DNA of 64,000 nt from Blastococcus sp. TF02A-35 (lineage in GTDB: Bacteria; Actinomycetota; Actinomycetes; Mycobacteriales; Geodermatophilaceae), in the NCBI RefSeq assembly GCF_004571075.1, contig NZ_SPQP01000003.1, positions 1 to 64,000 of the forward strand. Reading direction: 5' to 3'. The position numbers were made by a program, and so were the translations under genes. How positions within the stretch are numbered: position 1 is the stretch's first letter; each line of letters starts with the position of its first letter. Below the pieces are notes generated by a model. The model did not search any database. It was given only the letters and a program-made list of their open reading frames with translations, and had not been told where the DNA came from. Of this stretch, positions 29,273 to 38,474 are shown piece by piece.

Positions 29273-30141
29273 TGGCCACCCCCGCCCAGTGGCTGGCCGG
29301 CGCCCGCCCCCGCACCCTGCCCGCGGCGCTCGCCCCGGTCCTGGTCGGCACCGGCACCGCCGTCGCGCTCGGCGGGTTCCGCCTCGGCCCCGCGCTGCTG
29401 GCCCTGCTCGTCGCCCTCGCCCTGCAGGTCGGCGTCAACTACGCCAACGACTACTCCGACGGACGGCGCGGCACCGACGCCGACCGGGTCGGCCCGATGC
29501 GGCTCGTGGGCTCCGGCGCGGCCGGCCCGCGGCAGGTGCTCGTCGCGGCGCTGGTCTGCTTCGCCGTCGCCGGGCTCGCCGGGCTGGCGCTGGCGGCGCT
29601 GTCGAGCTGGTGGCTGGTGCTGGTCGGAGCGGTCTGCATCGCCGCGGCCTGGACCTACACCGGGGGCCCGCTGCCCTACGGCTACCGGGCGCTGGGCGAG
29701 GTCTTCGTCTTCGTCTTCTTCGGACCGGTCGCCGTCGTCGGGACGACCTACGTGCAGACCCGCACCGTCGAGGGGCTGGCCTGGGCGGTGTCGGTGCCGA
29801 TCGGCCTGCTCATCGTCGCGATCCTCGTCGTGAACAACCTGCGCGACCGCGTCGGCGACGCCGAGGTCGGGAAGCGCACGCTCGCCGTCCTGCTGGGCGA
29901 CCGGGCGACCCGGTACCTGTTCGCCGGGCTGTTCGTCGCCGCCTTCGCCGTGGTCGCGGCCGTCGGGGCCACCCGGCCGTGGGCGCTGCTCGGCTTGCTC
30001 GCCGCACCGCTGGCCGTGCCGCCGTCGCGCACCGTGCTCACCGGCGGCCAGGGCCCCGCGCTGATCGCGGCGCTCCAGGGCGCCGGGCTGGTCACCCTGG
30101 CCACCGGCGTGCTGCTGGGGGCGGGCCTGGCCCTCAGCTGA
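29272..30141 (+). CDS. menA: 1,4-Dihydroxy-2-naphthoate polyprenyltransferase
   Basis: 289 residues, UbiA superfamily with eight or nine membrane helices. First Asp-rich motif NYANDYSDGRRGTDADR, second in VVNNLRDRVGDAEVGKRTLAVLLG. It attaches the polyprenyl chain (from the synthase at 3067-4119) to DHNA, giving demethylmenaquinone for MenG. ATG overlaps the menE stop, with GGAGGT just upstream inside menE. Confidence 0.95.
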   Translation: MATPAQWLAGARPRTLPAALAPVLVGTGTAVALGGFRLGPALLALLVALALQVGVNYANDYSDGRRGTDADRVGPMRLVGSGAAGPRQVLVAALVCFAVAGLAGLALAALSSWWLVLVGAVCIAAAWTYTGGPLPYGYRALGEVFVFVFFGPVAVVGTTYVQTRTVEGLAWAVSVPIGLLIVAILVVNNLRDRVGDAEVGKRTLAVLLGDRATRYLFAGLFVAAFAVVAAVGATRPWALLGLLAAPLAVPPSRTVLTGGQGPALIAALQGAGLVTLATGVLLGAGLALS

Positions 30142-30171
30142 GGGCCGGCCTCGCGGCCCCGCAGCGCTGCG
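30142..30171. terminator. Hairpin pair between convergent menA and a small membrane gene
   Basis: GGGCC/GGCCC arms (30142-30146 and 30155-30159) followed by the perfect palindrome CGCAGCGCTGCG (30160-30171). They fill the 36-bp convergent gap and may terminate both transcripts. Confidence 0.45.
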
Positions 30172-30177
30172 GACCGC

Positions 30178-30480
30178 TCACCGGAGCAGGCCCGGGAGGT
30201 CGAGCACCGCGAACGGAGCGACCCAGAGGACGGCCGACGTCCCCCACCACTGGCGGCCCGACAGGGACGTGGCACGGCGAGCGAGCACGTTCAGCGGCGC
30301 GGCGACCAGCACGAACAGCGCCCAGAGCACCGCGACCAGGACGAAGAAGACAGCGACCCCGTCGTCGACGAGGGTCGGGTCGATCGAGGCCCACCCGGCC
30401 TGCCAGGCCACCGCCCGCCCCGTCAGGCAGGTCCAGACCAGCGGGTAGCGGCAGAGCCAACCGAGGCCGAGGCCGAGCAC
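30178..30480 (-). CDS. Small membrane protein of unknown function
   Basis: 100 residues from GTG 30480 with two hydrophobic segments (around LVWTCLTG and GVAVFFVLVAVLWALFVLVAA), Trp-rich. The open frame continues about 20 codons upstream with another hydrophobic stretch (LPAPLGWALCLVLGLGLGW) up to the DUF4229 stop but without an ATG or GTG, so the true start is uncertain. It lies downstream of DUF4229 and lrp on the same strand. No family recognised. Confidence 0.45.
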   Translation of the reverse strand: MLGLGLGWLCRYPLVWTCLTGRAVAWQAGWASIDPTLVDDGVAVFFVLVAVLWALFVLVAAPLNVLARRATSLSGRQWWGTSAVLWVAPFAVLDLPGLLR

Positions 30481-30541
30481 CAGGCACAGCGCCCACCCGA
30501 GCGGCGCCGGGAGCCGTCCGGCCCCGCCCCGGAGGCCCAGG

Positions 30542-30841
30542 TCAGCCCTCGCCGCTGAGCCGGCTGCGCAGCTCCGCCTTGGCCGCGGCGCGCGCGTCGG
30601 CCCGGGCCACCAGGGCGGCGGTCAGGCGGTCCCGCGTGGGGCGCAGCAGCAGGTAGGACACCGGCATCGACAGGAGCAGGCCGAAGAGCAGGCCCGGGAA
30701 GCTGCCCAGGCCGACCTGCCAGAGGACCAGCACCAGCAGCGCGGCGATCGCGAACCGCCCCACGACGTAGGCCAGCAGCAGCGGCAGCACCTTGGGCCGG
30801 GCGGTGCCGGCCGCGCCCGTCGGAACGTTCTGCTCAGCCAT
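30542..30841 (-). CDS. DUF4229 domain-containing membrane protein
   Basis: 99 residues. Polar N-terminus, two membrane helices (VLPLLLAYVVGRFAIAALLV and LGSFPGLLFGLLLSMPVSYL) and the DUF4229-type ending LLRPTRDRLTAALVARADA. An actinobacterial-only family, unknown function, usually near men or ccs genes. ATG overlaps the end of the lrp gene by 8 bp. Confidence 0.8.
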   Translation of the reverse strand: MAEQNVPTGAAGTARPKVLPLLLAYVVGRFAIAALLVLVLWQVGLGSFPGLLFGLLLSMPVSYLLLRPTRDRLTAALVARADARAAAKAELRSRLSGEG

Positions 30842-31262
30842 GACGGCCCTCCCACTTGGTCGACAGGACGACCGTCGTCCGGGTGCGTGCCACCCCTCTG
30901 ATCCGGTTCAACGCGTTGACGGTGGCCTCGAGTGCCGGGATGTCGGTCACCCGCACCTTGAGCACGTAGCCCTCGCTGCCGGCCACGCGCCAGCAGTCCT
31001 CGATCCCGGGGACCTCGCGCATCGCGGCCTCCAGGCCGGTGTCGTCCACCGAGTCGCTCTCGATCACGCCGATCAGCGCGGTGACGTCCAGGCCCACGGC
31101 TGACGGGTCGACGACGGCGCGGTAGCCGGTGACCACCCCGGCCGCCTCGAGCTTGCCCACGCGCTCGTGCACAGCGGGCGAGGAGAGGCCGACCTGGCGG
31201 GCGAGCTCGGCGTAGCTGGCGCGGCCGTTGGCGCGCAGCAGGTCGATCAGCTGCCGGTCCAC
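30834..31262 (-). CDS. Lrp/AsnC family transcriptional regulator
   Basis: 142 residues from GTG 31262 (VDRQLIDLLRANGRASYAEL). N-terminal HTH with ELARQVGLSSPAVHERVGKLEAAGVVTGYRAVV and a C-terminal RAM effector domain (DVTALIGVIE, VPGIEDCWRVAGSEGYVLKV, LEATVNALNRIRGVARTRTTVVL). The frame is open further upstream, but there is no conserved sequence there. Upstream spacing of AGGACGGAG to this GTG is long, so the exact start is uncertain. Heads a small minus-strand unit with DUF4229. Ligand unknown. Confidence 0.88.
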   Translation of the reverse strand: MDRQLIDLLRANGRASYAELARQVGLSSPAVHERVGKLEAAGVVTGYRAVVDPSAVGLDVTALIGVIESDSVDDTGLEAAMREVPGIEDCWRVAGSEGYVLKVRVTDIPALEATVNALNRIRGVARTRTTVVLSTKWEGRHG

Positions 31263-31381
31263 GGCGTCGATGGTGGTTCTCCGTCCTGCGGTCGTCAGCG
31301 GCGTCCCGAGCGCCGGTGCCGCTCGTCCGCCCCGAGTATCCCCGGCGGTCGTACGCTGGATGACGACGAGGGGGTGGGCCC

Positions 31382-31600
31382 GTGGTGTTCCTGGTGGTTC
31401 TGGTGGCAGCGGTCGTCGTCCTGCTGCTGGTCGTGCGTGCCGCAGCGGTGTCCGGGGACCCGGCCCGCGCCGCCCGCAAGGCCCGTCGTGCACCGCGCCC
31501 GCCGCAGGGGCGCACCCGTCCGCTGGCGCCCGACGACGACCCGGAGTTCCTCCGGGAGCTCGGCCGCCGCGTGCGCCGGGACGACGGCTCTCCCGCCTGA
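31382..31600 (+). CDS. Short N-terminally anchored membrane protein
   Basis: 72 residues. The first 20 are one hydrophobic helix (VFLVVLVAAVVVLLLVVRAA); the rest is Arg/Pro-rich and cytosolic, ending DPEFLRELGRRVRRDD. GTG start preceded by GAGGGGGTGG; a TACGCT -10-like hexamer lies about 30 bp upstream. The family is not recognised; similar small genes are common beside ccs/men clusters of this group, but that is memory only. Confidence 0.5.
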   Translation: MVFLVVLVAAVVVLLLVVRAAAVSGDPARAARKARRAPRPPQGRTRPLAPDDDPEFLRELGRRVRRDDGSPA

Positions 31601-31621
31601 CCCCCGCGACGGGCCCTCCCG

Positions 31622-31912
31622 TCAGGCGGCGCGGACCCCGAACAGCCGGCGCCAGCCCCGCTTCGGGCGCGCCTCGGCCGTCCCCGGGCCGGCCGCGTCC
31701 TCCGCGGGCTGCTCCGAGCCGCCCGGCCAGCCCAGACCGCCGTCACCGGGGTCCGGCGCGTGCGGGGCCTCGGGCCACCCCAGGCCGCCCTCGTCCGGTC
31801 CCGAGGACCGGTCCCCCCGGTGGGCGCCGCCGCTGTCGGGCGACCGCCGGGCCAGCGCGGCGGCCACGAACGGGTCCGCCGCGGCCCCGTCGGCCGCGGT
31901 GTGCCTACCCAT
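31622..31912 (-). CDS. Hypothetical protein with two GGLGWP repeats
   Basis: 96 residues from ATG 31912, chosen for a GGAGGT ribosome-binding site. Low-complexity protein rich in Gly, Pro, Asp and Ala, with two near copies of the motif GGLGWP (in DEGGLGWPEAPHAPDPG and DGGLGWPGG), then a basic end PKRGWRRLFGVRAA. No membrane helix. Function unknown; probably intrinsically disordered. Convergent with the preceding small gene, 21 bp apart. Confidence 0.5.
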   Translation of the reverse strand: MGRHTAADGAAADPFVAAALARRSPDSGGAHRGDRSSGPDEGGLGWPEAPHAPDPGDGGLGWPGGSEQPAEDAAGPGTAEARPKRGWRRLFGVRAA

Positions 31913-32030
31913 GCCGCACCTCCGTGCGGACCTGCCGTCGTTCGACGAGCTCCATGGGGGCATGGAAGCACGGCCCTCCGACGCGGTCACCGGTGATCGG
32001 CGCGGTCTCGCCCGACAGGGCGACCGCCGG

Positions 32031-32993
32031 TCAGACGCCGGCGTAGCTGTGCAGGCCGGTGGAGACCAGGTTGACGAACGTCAGGTTGAAGATCATCACC
32101 AGCAGGCCGACGACGTTGACCCAGGCCGCCGGGCGCCCGCGCCAGCCGGCCGTCGTCCGCGCGTGCAGGTAGGCGGCGTAGACGACCCAGGCCACGAACG
32201 ACCAGGTCTCCTTGGGGTCCCAGCCCCAGTAGCGGCTCCACGCCGCCTCCGCCCAGATGGCGCCGGCGATGACCGCGAAGGTCCACACCGGGAAGCCGAA
32301 CACCGCGGTGCGGTGCGCGAGGCGGTCGAGCGTCGCGGCCGAGGGCAGCCGCGAGACGAAGCCGGTGCCCTGGTCGGCGCCGGGGCGCGAGCGGACCAGG
32401 TACAGGACGCTGGCGATGCCGCTGACCATGAAGATGCCGAAGCCGAGGATCGCCGCGGTGACGTGGATGGCCAGCCAGTACGACCGCAGCGCGGCCACGA
32501 CCGGCCCGGCCTCGGTGTAGAGGCCCAGACCGATGGCGACGAGCGCCAGGATGACCGGGCCCACCACGAAGACGCCGATGTGGCGGAGGTTCGGCACGCG
32601 CACGGCGAACCAGATGAAGGCCAGCACGGTGACGAGCACGACCGCGGTCGCGAACTCGTACATGTTGCCCCAGGGCAGCCGGTCGGTGGCCAGGCCGCGC
32701 GTGACCAGGACGCCGGCGTGGGTGAGCGCACCGACCGCCGTCACCGCGAGGGCGATCACTCCCCAGCGGTTTGTGCGGGCCGCGCCGTCGGTGGCCTCGG
32801 CGGGCGCCGGACGGTCCGCGACGGTGACCCCGCCCCGCCCCGTGCCGGCGGCGGCACCGACGAGCTCGTGGGCGCGCTCGCGCCGCCGGCCGAACGCCAG
32901 GTGCGCGCAGAACGCGACCAGGGCGACCGAGTAGAGCGCGACGCTCACGGAGAAGAGGCTGTTCGACAGCTCGGCCAGCGAGGAGTCAGACAC
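32031..32993 (-). CDS. ccsB: Cytochrome c biogenesis protein CcsB (ResC/CcsA family)
   Basis: 320 residues, about eight membrane helices. The haem-handling WWD-type motif appears as WSRYWGWDPKETWSFVAWVVYA, with conserved His residues in WLAIHVTAAILGF and YLHARTTAGWRG. With ResB it exports haem and ligates it to apocytochrome c (system II). Last gene of the rex-hem-ccs unit; it overlaps resB by 8 bp. Confidence 0.94.
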   Translation of the reverse strand: MSDSSLAELSNSLFSVSVALYSVALVAFCAHLAFGRRRERAHELVGAAAGTGRGGVTVADRPAPAEATDGAARTNRWGVIALAVTAVGALTHAGVLVTRGLATDRLPWGNMYEFATAVVLVTVLAFIWFAVRVPNLRHIGVFVVGPVILALVAIGLGLYTEAGPVVAALRSYWLAIHVTAAILGFGIFMVSGIASVLYLVRSRPGADQGTGFVSRLPSAATLDRLAHRTAVFGFPVWTFAVIAGAIWAEAAWSRYWGWDPKETWSFVAWVVYAAYLHARTTAGWRGRPAAWVNVVGLLVMIFNLTFVNLVSTGLHSYAGV

Positions 32994-34611
32994 GCGGGGG
33001 GACCTCCGGATCCGGTGGTGCGGTGCGGGGGGCAGCCGTGGTGAGCGCTCCCTGCAGGTCGTCGGACAGCGCGGTGAACCGCGGACCGCTCTCGCCGCCG
33101 CCGCGCGTGAGCGAGGCCAGCGTCAGCACGGTACCGCTCCCGTCCGCGCCGGGCCCGGCGCGGGCGAAGACGCGCTCCCGGCTCAGCAGCAGCATGCCCA
33201 GGAGGCCGGCCAGCAGCGCGATCGCCGCACCCAGCACCCACAGCTGCCCGGGGTCGTGCGAGAACTGCAGCGCCGCGAACTCCTTGTAGCCGCTGAAGGT
33301 GACCCGGGTGCCGTCGGGCAGGTCGAGTGACTCCCCCACCGACAGGTTCGCCGCGCCCACCTCGGTCAGCCGGCCGCGCTCGATCTGGTCCTGGTCCAGC
33401 GAGTAGACCGACTGCGGGAGGCCGGAGTCCAGGCCCAGGTAGCCCTGGTAGGCGAAGATCGCGACCTGCGGGGCGAGCGGGCGCGGGTCGACCGAGGTCA
33501 GCACGCCACCCTGCATCAGCCCGGTCGGGGCGAAGAACCCCTCGAGGGCGAGCTGGTCCTCCTGGTCGGCCCCGAGGTCGGGGAGCTTGAGCGCCCCCTC
33601 GCTGGCCATCGTGCGCTGGTCGGTCGGGAGGAAGGGCGCCGAGACGTCGGTGAACGCCGTGCCGTCGGGCAGCGTGACGGTGAAGGTCGGGGAGAACCCG
33701 TGCCCGGTCACGTGCACCCGGCCGCCCTCGATGCGCAGCGGCTCGTTGACGCCGATCGTCGTCCGCCGCTCCTCGCCCTGCGGGTCGCCGTAGCGGATCG
33801 CCGCGGTGAACGACGACGCGGTGAGGTTCTCCTCGTACTCGGCCCGGAACTGGTCGAGGTCCACGCACATCGAGGTGAGGTCGCCGCTGTCGACCAGCGG
33901 GCCCGCCGAGTAGGTGTCGTACTGCTGGAACGAGTTGCAGAAGCCCTGCCCCTCGGTGACCAGGATGCTGCCCTCGTAGCCCCACATCTTCCCGCCGGCC
34001 AGGCCGAGCAGGAGCGCGAGCAGCGAGAGGTGGAACAGCAGGTTCCCGGTCTCCTTGAGGTGGCCCTTCTCCGCGGAGACCTCCGGGCCGCCCGCCCCGT
34101 CCCGCCGGACGACGCGGAACCGCCGCACCCGCAGCTCCTCCTCGACGACGTCGAGGGCGGCCGACGGCGGCAGCGGGCTCTCCAGCCGGCCGGAGTCGGG
34201 CAGCCGGAGCAGGTTCCGCGGCGCGGGCGGCGGCGGCGTGCGCAGCGCCCGGAAGTGCTCGGCGGCGCGCGGCAGCACGCAGCCGATCAGGGAGACGAAC
34301 AGCAGCAGGTAGATCGCGGCGAACCACGGCGAGCTGAAGACGTCGAACAGGTACAGGTCGTCGAGCACCGGGGCGAGGTCCGGGTGGTCGGCGAAGTACT
34401 GGCGCACGTTGGTCTGCGACAGCGAGCGCTGCGGCAGCAGCGACCCCGGCACCGCGGCCAGCGCCAGCAGGAACAGCAGGACGATCGCGGTGCGCATCGC
34501 GGTGAGCCGCCGCCACGAGCGCAGCAGGAGCCCGCCGACGCGGCGGCCGGCCGAGGGCCTGGACGGCGGCGACGGCGGGGTGGCCGGGCGCGGGGGTGCC
34601 TCGACGCTCAC
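32986..34611 (-). CDS. resB: Cytochrome c biogenesis protein ResB
   Basis: 541 residues. Three N-terminal helices (IVLLFLLALAAVPGSLLPQ, WFAAIYLLLFVSLIGCVLP, LLFHLSLLALLLGLAGG), a large extracytoplasmic domain, and a final helix WVLGAAIALLAGLLGMLLL, as in CcsB1/ResB. It partners CcsB in system II haem delivery. GTG start at 34611 (VSVEAPPRP) overlaps the ccdA stop as GTGA; the long frame upstream is shadow of ccdA. Confidence 0.94.
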   Translation of the reverse strand: MSVEAPPRPATPPSPPSRPSAGRRVGGLLLRSWRRLTAMRTAIVLLFLLALAAVPGSLLPQRSLSQTNVRQYFADHPDLAPVLDDLYLFDVFSSPWFAAIYLLLFVSLIGCVLPRAAEHFRALRTPPPPAPRNLLRLPDSGRLESPLPPSAALDVVEEELRVRRFRVVRRDGAGGPEVSAEKGHLKETGNLLFHLSLLALLLGLAGGKMWGYEGSILVTEGQGFCNSFQQYDTYSAGPLVDSGDLTSMCVDLDQFRAEYEENLTASSFTAAIRYGDPQGEERRTTIGVNEPLRIEGGRVHVTGHGFSPTFTVTLPDGTAFTDVSAPFLPTDQRTMASEGALKLPDLGADQEDQLALEGFFAPTGLMQGGVLTSVDPRPLAPQVAIFAYQGYLGLDSGLPQSVYSLDQDQIERGRLTEVGAANLSVGESLDLPDGTRVTFSGYKEFAALQFSHDPGQLWVLGAAIALLAGLLGMLLLSRERVFARAGPGADGSGTVLTLASLTRGGGESGPRFTALSDDLQGALTTAAPRTAPPDPEVPPRV

Positions 34612-35426
34612 AGCGAGGTCTCCAGGAAGCCGGAGGCCGCGAGCCAGGACCGCAGCCAGCCCATCATCTCGGTCCACGCGCCGGTGACCAGCAGCAGCCC
34701 GACGACCACCAGGAGGATGCCGCCGAAGCGGGTGACGGCCTGCGCGTGCCGCCGCAGGAACGAGGTGGCGCCGATGGCCCAGCGGGCGCCGAGCGCGACC
34801 AGGACGAACGGCACACCGAGACCGAGGCAGTAGGCCAGCCCCAGCAGCGCCCCGCGCCCGGCGGTCGCCTCCTGGAAGGCGAGGTTCTGCACCGCGGCGA
34901 GCGTCGGCCCCAGGCACGGCGTCCAGCCCAGCCCGAAGACGACGCCGAGCAGCGGCGCCCCCGCCAAGCCGACGCCGGGCCGGACGGACAGCCGCTTGGT
35001 GCGCTGCAGCAGCGGCAGCCAGCCCAGGAACCCGAGGCCGACGACGACGGTGACCACGCCCATCACGCGGGTGATGAGCTCGTTGTGCACCAGCAGCAGC
35101 CGCCCCAGGCCGCCGACGGCCGTGGTGAGCGTGACGAACACGGCGGTGAAGCCGAGGACGAAGAGGACGGCGCCCAGCACCATCCGCCCGCGGGGCGAGC
35201 GCTCGTCCGCGCGGACCGCCGTGGCGGTCGCGCCGCCACCGGCCGCGGGCGCCGGCACGGTCTCCCGTGCCCCGGCGCCGACGAGCCCGGCGACGTAGGA
35301 CAGGTAGCCCGGCACGAGGGGCAGCACGCAGGGCGAGGCGAAGCTGACCAGCCCCACCAGCGCGGCGACGGCGGCGGCGACCAGCAGGGGCCCGTCGGAG
35401 ACCAGGCCGGCGAAGGTGTCCCCCAT
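34608..35426 (-). CDS. ccdA: Thiol-disulfide transporter CcdA
   Basis: 272 residues, six membrane helices of the DsbD/CcdA type. Two conserved motifs with the reactive Cys: SFASPCVLPLVPGYLSYVAGL and GLGWTPCLGPTLAAVQNLAF. It passes reducing power across the membrane to ResA for apocytochrome c reduction. A Pro/Ala-rich insertion follows helix 1. It starts 1 bp after the resA stop. Confidence 0.94.
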   Translation of the reverse strand: MGDTFAGLVSDGPLLVAAAVAALVGLVSFASPCVLPLVPGYLSYVAGLVGAGARETVPAPAAGGGATATAVRADERSPRGRMVLGAVLFVLGFTAVFVTLTTAVGGLGRLLLVHNELITRVMGVVTVVVGLGFLGWLPLLQRTKRLSVRPGVGLAGAPLLGVVFGLGWTPCLGPTLAAVQNLAFQEATAGRGALLGLAYCLGLGVPFVLVALGARWAIGATSFLRRHAQAVTRFGGILLVVVGLLLVTGAWTEMMGWLRSWLAASGFLETSL

Positions 35427-35427
35427 G

Positions 35428-36003
35428 TCAGGCGTCCTCCTCCAGCATCCGGTCGAGCACCCGGCGCAGGTCGTCCTGCGAGATCTCCCCGGTGTAGACC
35501 GCCGCCACCCGGCCCTCGCGGTCCAGCACGATGGTGGACGGGATGGCCGTCGCCGGGTAGTCCCGGAATGCCAGCGCGACCTCGCCCTTCGGGTCGTAGA
35601 GCGACGGGAACTCGATGCCGAAGCGGTCGACGAAGGCCAGCGCGAACTGCTCGTCGACCTCCTTGACGTTCAGGCCGAGGAACTCCACGCCGTCGTCCCG
35701 GACCTCGGCGTAGACCTCCTGGAACGCCGGGGTCTCCACGCGGCACGGGCCGCACCAGGACCCCCAGAAGTTGAGGACGGCGACGTCGCCCGCCAGCTCC
35801 TCGGAGCTGAACTCCCCGCCGCCGAGCAGGGTGCCGGAGAACTCCGGCGCCGTGGCCCGCTCGGGCTCGGGGATGACCTCGCCCCGGGGGGTGCCCTCCA
35901 CGAACCGGAACTCGCCGCCGTTGTTGACGTCGACGGCGTCGGACCCCGTGGAGCACCCGGCCAGCAGCAGGCCCGCGAGCATGGCTCCCGCGACTCGTCT
36001 CAT
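35428..36003 (-). CDS. resA: ResA/TlpA-type thioredoxin lipoprotein
   Basis: 191 residues. Signal peptide with lipobox (AGAMLAGLLLAGCSTG) and a TlpA-like thioredoxin fold with the active-site WCGPC in LNFWGSWCGPCRVETPAFQE, plus the cis-Pro region YPATAIPSTIVLDREG. It is predicted to keep CXXCH haem motifs reduced for ResB/CcsB. ATG 36003 overlaps the upstream phosphatase stop (ATGA). Confidence 0.94.
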   Translation of the reverse strand: MRRVAGAMLAGLLLAGCSTGSDAVDVNNGGEFRFVEGTPRGEVIPEPERATAPEFSGTLLGGGEFSSEELAGDVAVLNFWGSWCGPCRVETPAFQEVYAEVRDDGVEFLGLNVKEVDEQFALAFVDRFGIEFPSLYDPKGEVALAFRDYPATAIPSTIVLDREGRVAAVYTGEISQDDLRRVLDRMLEEDA

Positions 36004-36635
36004 GCGCCCGGCACCGCGTCGGGGTCGGTGGCACCGGCAGGCTCGGCGTAGGTGACGCCCTCCAGCCGGTCGCCGTCGTAGGTCACCGACGTGACGCTGG
36101 CCAGCGCGCACTCGCGGCGGCGCGGGTCGTGCAGGTAGCGGCGGCCCTCGAGGTGCAGGCGCGTGGTCCAGATCGGCAGCTGGTGGCTCACCAGCACCGC
36201 CTCGTGCCCCCGGGCGGCGTCCCGCGCGGCCTCGACCGCGGTGATCATCCGCGCGGCGATCTCCACGTACGGCTCGCCCCACGACGGCTGGAACGGGTTG
36301 CGCAGCTTCCACCAGTTCCGCGGCGCCCGGAACACCCCGGCACCGCCGGCGACGGCCATGCCCTCGAAGGCGTTCCCGGCCTCGATGAGCCGGTCGTCGA
36401 TGGTGACGGGCAGGCCGGTGGCCTCGGCCAGCGGCTGCGCGGTCTGCCGGGCGCGCTCCAGCGGGCTGGAGACCAGGTGCACGACGTCGTGGCCGGCGAA
36501 CCAGGCCGCGGCGCGGCGGGCCATGCCCTCGCCGGCGGTGGAGAGCCGGAAGCCGGGCAGCCGGCCGTAGAGGACGCCCCCCGGGTTGTGCACCTCCCCG
36601 TGGCGCAGGAGGTGGACGGTGGTCCGCTCGCTCAC
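36000..36635 (-). CDS. Histidine phosphatase family protein
   Basis: 211 residues with the phosphoglycerate-mutase-like core: [12 protein letters not shown] (catalytic His), [16 protein letters not shown], the acid/base region [11 protein letters not shown], and the second His in [13 protein letters not shown]. The substrate is unknown. Its conserved place between hemL and resA (cf. M. tuberculosis Rv0525, from memory) suggests a housekeeping role. GTG start at 36635 in a GTGA overlap with hemL; ATGA overlap with resA. Confidence 0.9.
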   Translation of the reverse strand: MSERTTVHLLRHGEVHNPGGVLYGRLPGFRLSTAGEGMARRAAAWFAGHDVVHLVSSPLERARQTAQPLAEATGLPVTIDDRLIEAGNAFEGMAVAGGAGVFRAPRNWWKLRNPFQPSWGEPYVEIAARMITAVEAARDAARGHEAVLVSHQLPIWTTRLHLEGRRYLHDPRRRECALASVTSVTYDGDRLEGVTYAEPAGATDPDAVPGA

Positions 36636-38005
36636 GAGCTCACCTCGGACAGGTCCTGGTCGGCCGGCTGCCCGTCGCCGGAGACGGCGGCCGCCGCCCG
36701 GGCCGCGGCCGGCAGCGCCTCCAGCACGCGGTCCAGCGCCTCGCCGCCGAGCTGGGCGTTGACGAACCAGGCCTCGAAGGCCGAGGGCGGCAGGTAGACA
36801 CCGCGGGCGAGCAGGGCGTGGAAGAACGCGGTGTAGCGGGCGACGTCCTGGGTCCGCGCGTCGTCGTAGTCCCGGACCTGTCGCTCGTCGGGCACGAAGA
36901 AGATCGAGAACATGTTGCCGGCCTGCTGGACCCGGTGCGGGACCCCGGCGGCGAACAGCGCGGCGGAGGCCGCACCCCGCAGCACGGCGGAGACCTCGTC
37001 GCAGTGCGCGTAGACCTCGTCGGTGCAGTTGCGCAGCGTGGCCAGCCCGGCCGCCACCGCCACCGGGTTCCCCGACAGCGTGCCGGCCTGGTAGACCGGC
37101 CCGCTCGGCGCCAGGTGAGCCATCAGGTCGGCGCGGCCGCCGAACGCCGCCGCCGGCAGCCCGCCGCCCATGACCTTGCCGAAGGTGAAGAGGTCGGCCT
37201 CGACCGGGTCCAGGCCGTACCAGCCCGACCGCGAGACGCGGAAGCCGGTCATGACCTCGTCGAGGACCAGCAGCGCGCCGTGCTCGGCGGTGATCCGGCG
37301 CAGCTCGGAGTTGAAGCCGTCCAGCGGCGGGACGACGCCCATGTTGCCCGCGGCGGCCTCGCTGATGACGGCCGCGATCTGCTGGCCCTTCTCCGCGAAC
37401 ACCGCCTCGACGGCGGCGACGTCGTTGTAGGGCAGGACGATCGTGTCGGCGGCGGCCCCGGTGGTCACGCCCGGGGTGTCGGGCAGGCCCAGGGTGGCGA
37501 CGCCGGACCCGGCCGAGGCCAGCAGCGCGTCGACGTGCCCGTGGTAGTTGCCGGCGAACTTGACCAGCAGCGGCCGGCCGGTGGCGCCGCGGGCCAGCCG
37601 GACCGCCGACAGCACGGCCTCGGTGCCGGAGTTGACCAGGCGGACGCGCTCCACCGGGGCGACCCGGCTGCGGATCTCCTCGGCCAGCTCCAGCTCGCCC
37701 TCGGTGGGGGCGCCGAAGGACAGGCCGCGGCGGGCGGCGGCCGCGACGGCGTCGACGACGGCGGGGTGCGCGTGGCCGAGGATCATCGGCCCCCAGGAGC
37801 TCACCAGGTCGACGTAGCGCCGGCCGTCGGCGTCGGTGATCCAGGGGCCGGACGCCTCCACCATGAACCGCGGCGTCCCGCCGACGGCCCGGAACGCGCG
37901 GACCGGGGAGTTCACGCCGCCGGGGGTGATCTCCTGGCCACGGGCGAAGAGGTCCGCCGACACCGGCGCCTCGTAGGGGAAGGGTGAGCTGTCCGGCGAG
38001 GTCAC
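36632..38005 (-). CDS. hemL: Glutamate-1-semialdehyde 2,1-aminomutase
   Basis: 457 residues, a class III aminotransferase fold. [19 protein letters not shown] at the N-terminus and [16 protein letters not shown] are HemL signatures; [18 protein letters not shown] leads to the PLP Lys in [17 protein letters not shown]. It makes 5-aminolevulinate from the product of HemA. GTG start at 38005 overlaps the preceding gene as GTGA. It is separated from hemB by one small gene. Confidence 0.96.
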   Translation of the reverse strand: MTSPDSSPFPYEAPVSADLFARGQEITPGGVNSPVRAFRAVGGTPRFMVEASGPWITDADGRRYVDLVSSWGPMILGHAHPAVVDAVAAAARRGLSFGAPTEGELELAEEIRSRVAPVERVRLVNSGTEAVLSAVRLARGATGRPLLVKFAGNYHGHVDALLASAGSGVATLGLPDTPGVTTGAAADTIVLPYNDVAAVEAVFAEKGQQIAAVISEAAAGNMGVVPPLDGFNSELRRITAEHGALLVLDEVMTGFRVSRSGWYGLDPVEADLFTFGKVMGGGLPAAAFGGRADLMAHLAPSGPVYQAGTLSGNPVAVAAGLATLRNCTDEVYAHCDEVSAVLRGAASAALFAAGVPHRVQQAGNMFSIFFVPDERQVRDYDDARTQDVARYTAFFHALLARGVYLPPSAFEAWFVNAQLGGEALDRVLEALPAAARAAAAVSGDGQPADQDLSEVSS

Positions 38006-38472
38006 GGTCCCAGTGTCCCCTTCGCGGTGAGCAGTGCGGTCCGCAGGGCGCCCGGGTCCCGTGTGGGAACGAGCACGGTCCGCCCGTCCGCCAGCCGCAG
38101 CGGCAGGCCGGTGCGGCCCTGCGGCAGCGACCAGCCACCGCCGAGGACCGGGGCGCCGGCGTCGACCCCGGAGTCGACGCCGGCCAGGTGCTCGCCGTCG
38201 ACCTCGGTCAGCGCCAGCCGCTCGCGGCCCACACTGAGCGCGCCGTCGTCCCCGGCTCCCTCGACGCGGACGGTCCAGAGCCGGCGGGCGGCCAGGCAGC
38301 TGCCCGCCACGATGCCGAGGACGACGGCCAGGGCGGCCCAGGCCACCACGGGCAGGTCGGGGCCGGGGAGCACCAGCTCGAGGGCGAGGAAGAGCAGCGC
38401 CGCTCCCCCGACGACCCACAGGGGCCGCCAGGAGCCCCCGGGCTCGACGTAGTCCTCCGCCGGCGCGGCCAC
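38002..38472 (-). CDS. Small membrane protein (DUF3093-like), in hem operon
   Basis: 156 residues. Two adjacent membrane helices near the N-terminus ([19 protein letters not shown] and [21 protein letters not shown]), then a soluble domain of short strands with the basic [10 protein letters not shown] and [20 protein letters not shown]. Layout resembles DUF3093 proteins, but that assignment is tentative. GTG start 2 bp after the hemB stop; GTGA overlap into hemL. Tight coupling implies a role tied to the haem unit. Confidence 0.7.
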   Translation of the reverse strand: MAAPAEDYVEPGGSWRPLWVVGGAALLFLALELVLPGPDLPVVAWAALAVVLGIVAGSCLAARRLWTVRVEGAGDDGALSVGRERLALTEVDGEHLAGVDSGVDAGAPVLGGGWSLPQGRTGLPLRLADGRTVLVPTRDPGALRTALLTAKGTLGP

Positions 38473-38474
38473 GG

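Noticed and set aside
30134-30496. 120-codon minus-strand frame overlapping menA's end
   Set aside because: It runs into the coding end of menA and is Arg/Pro/Gly-rich, whereas the alternative frame (30178-30480) encodes clear membrane helices.
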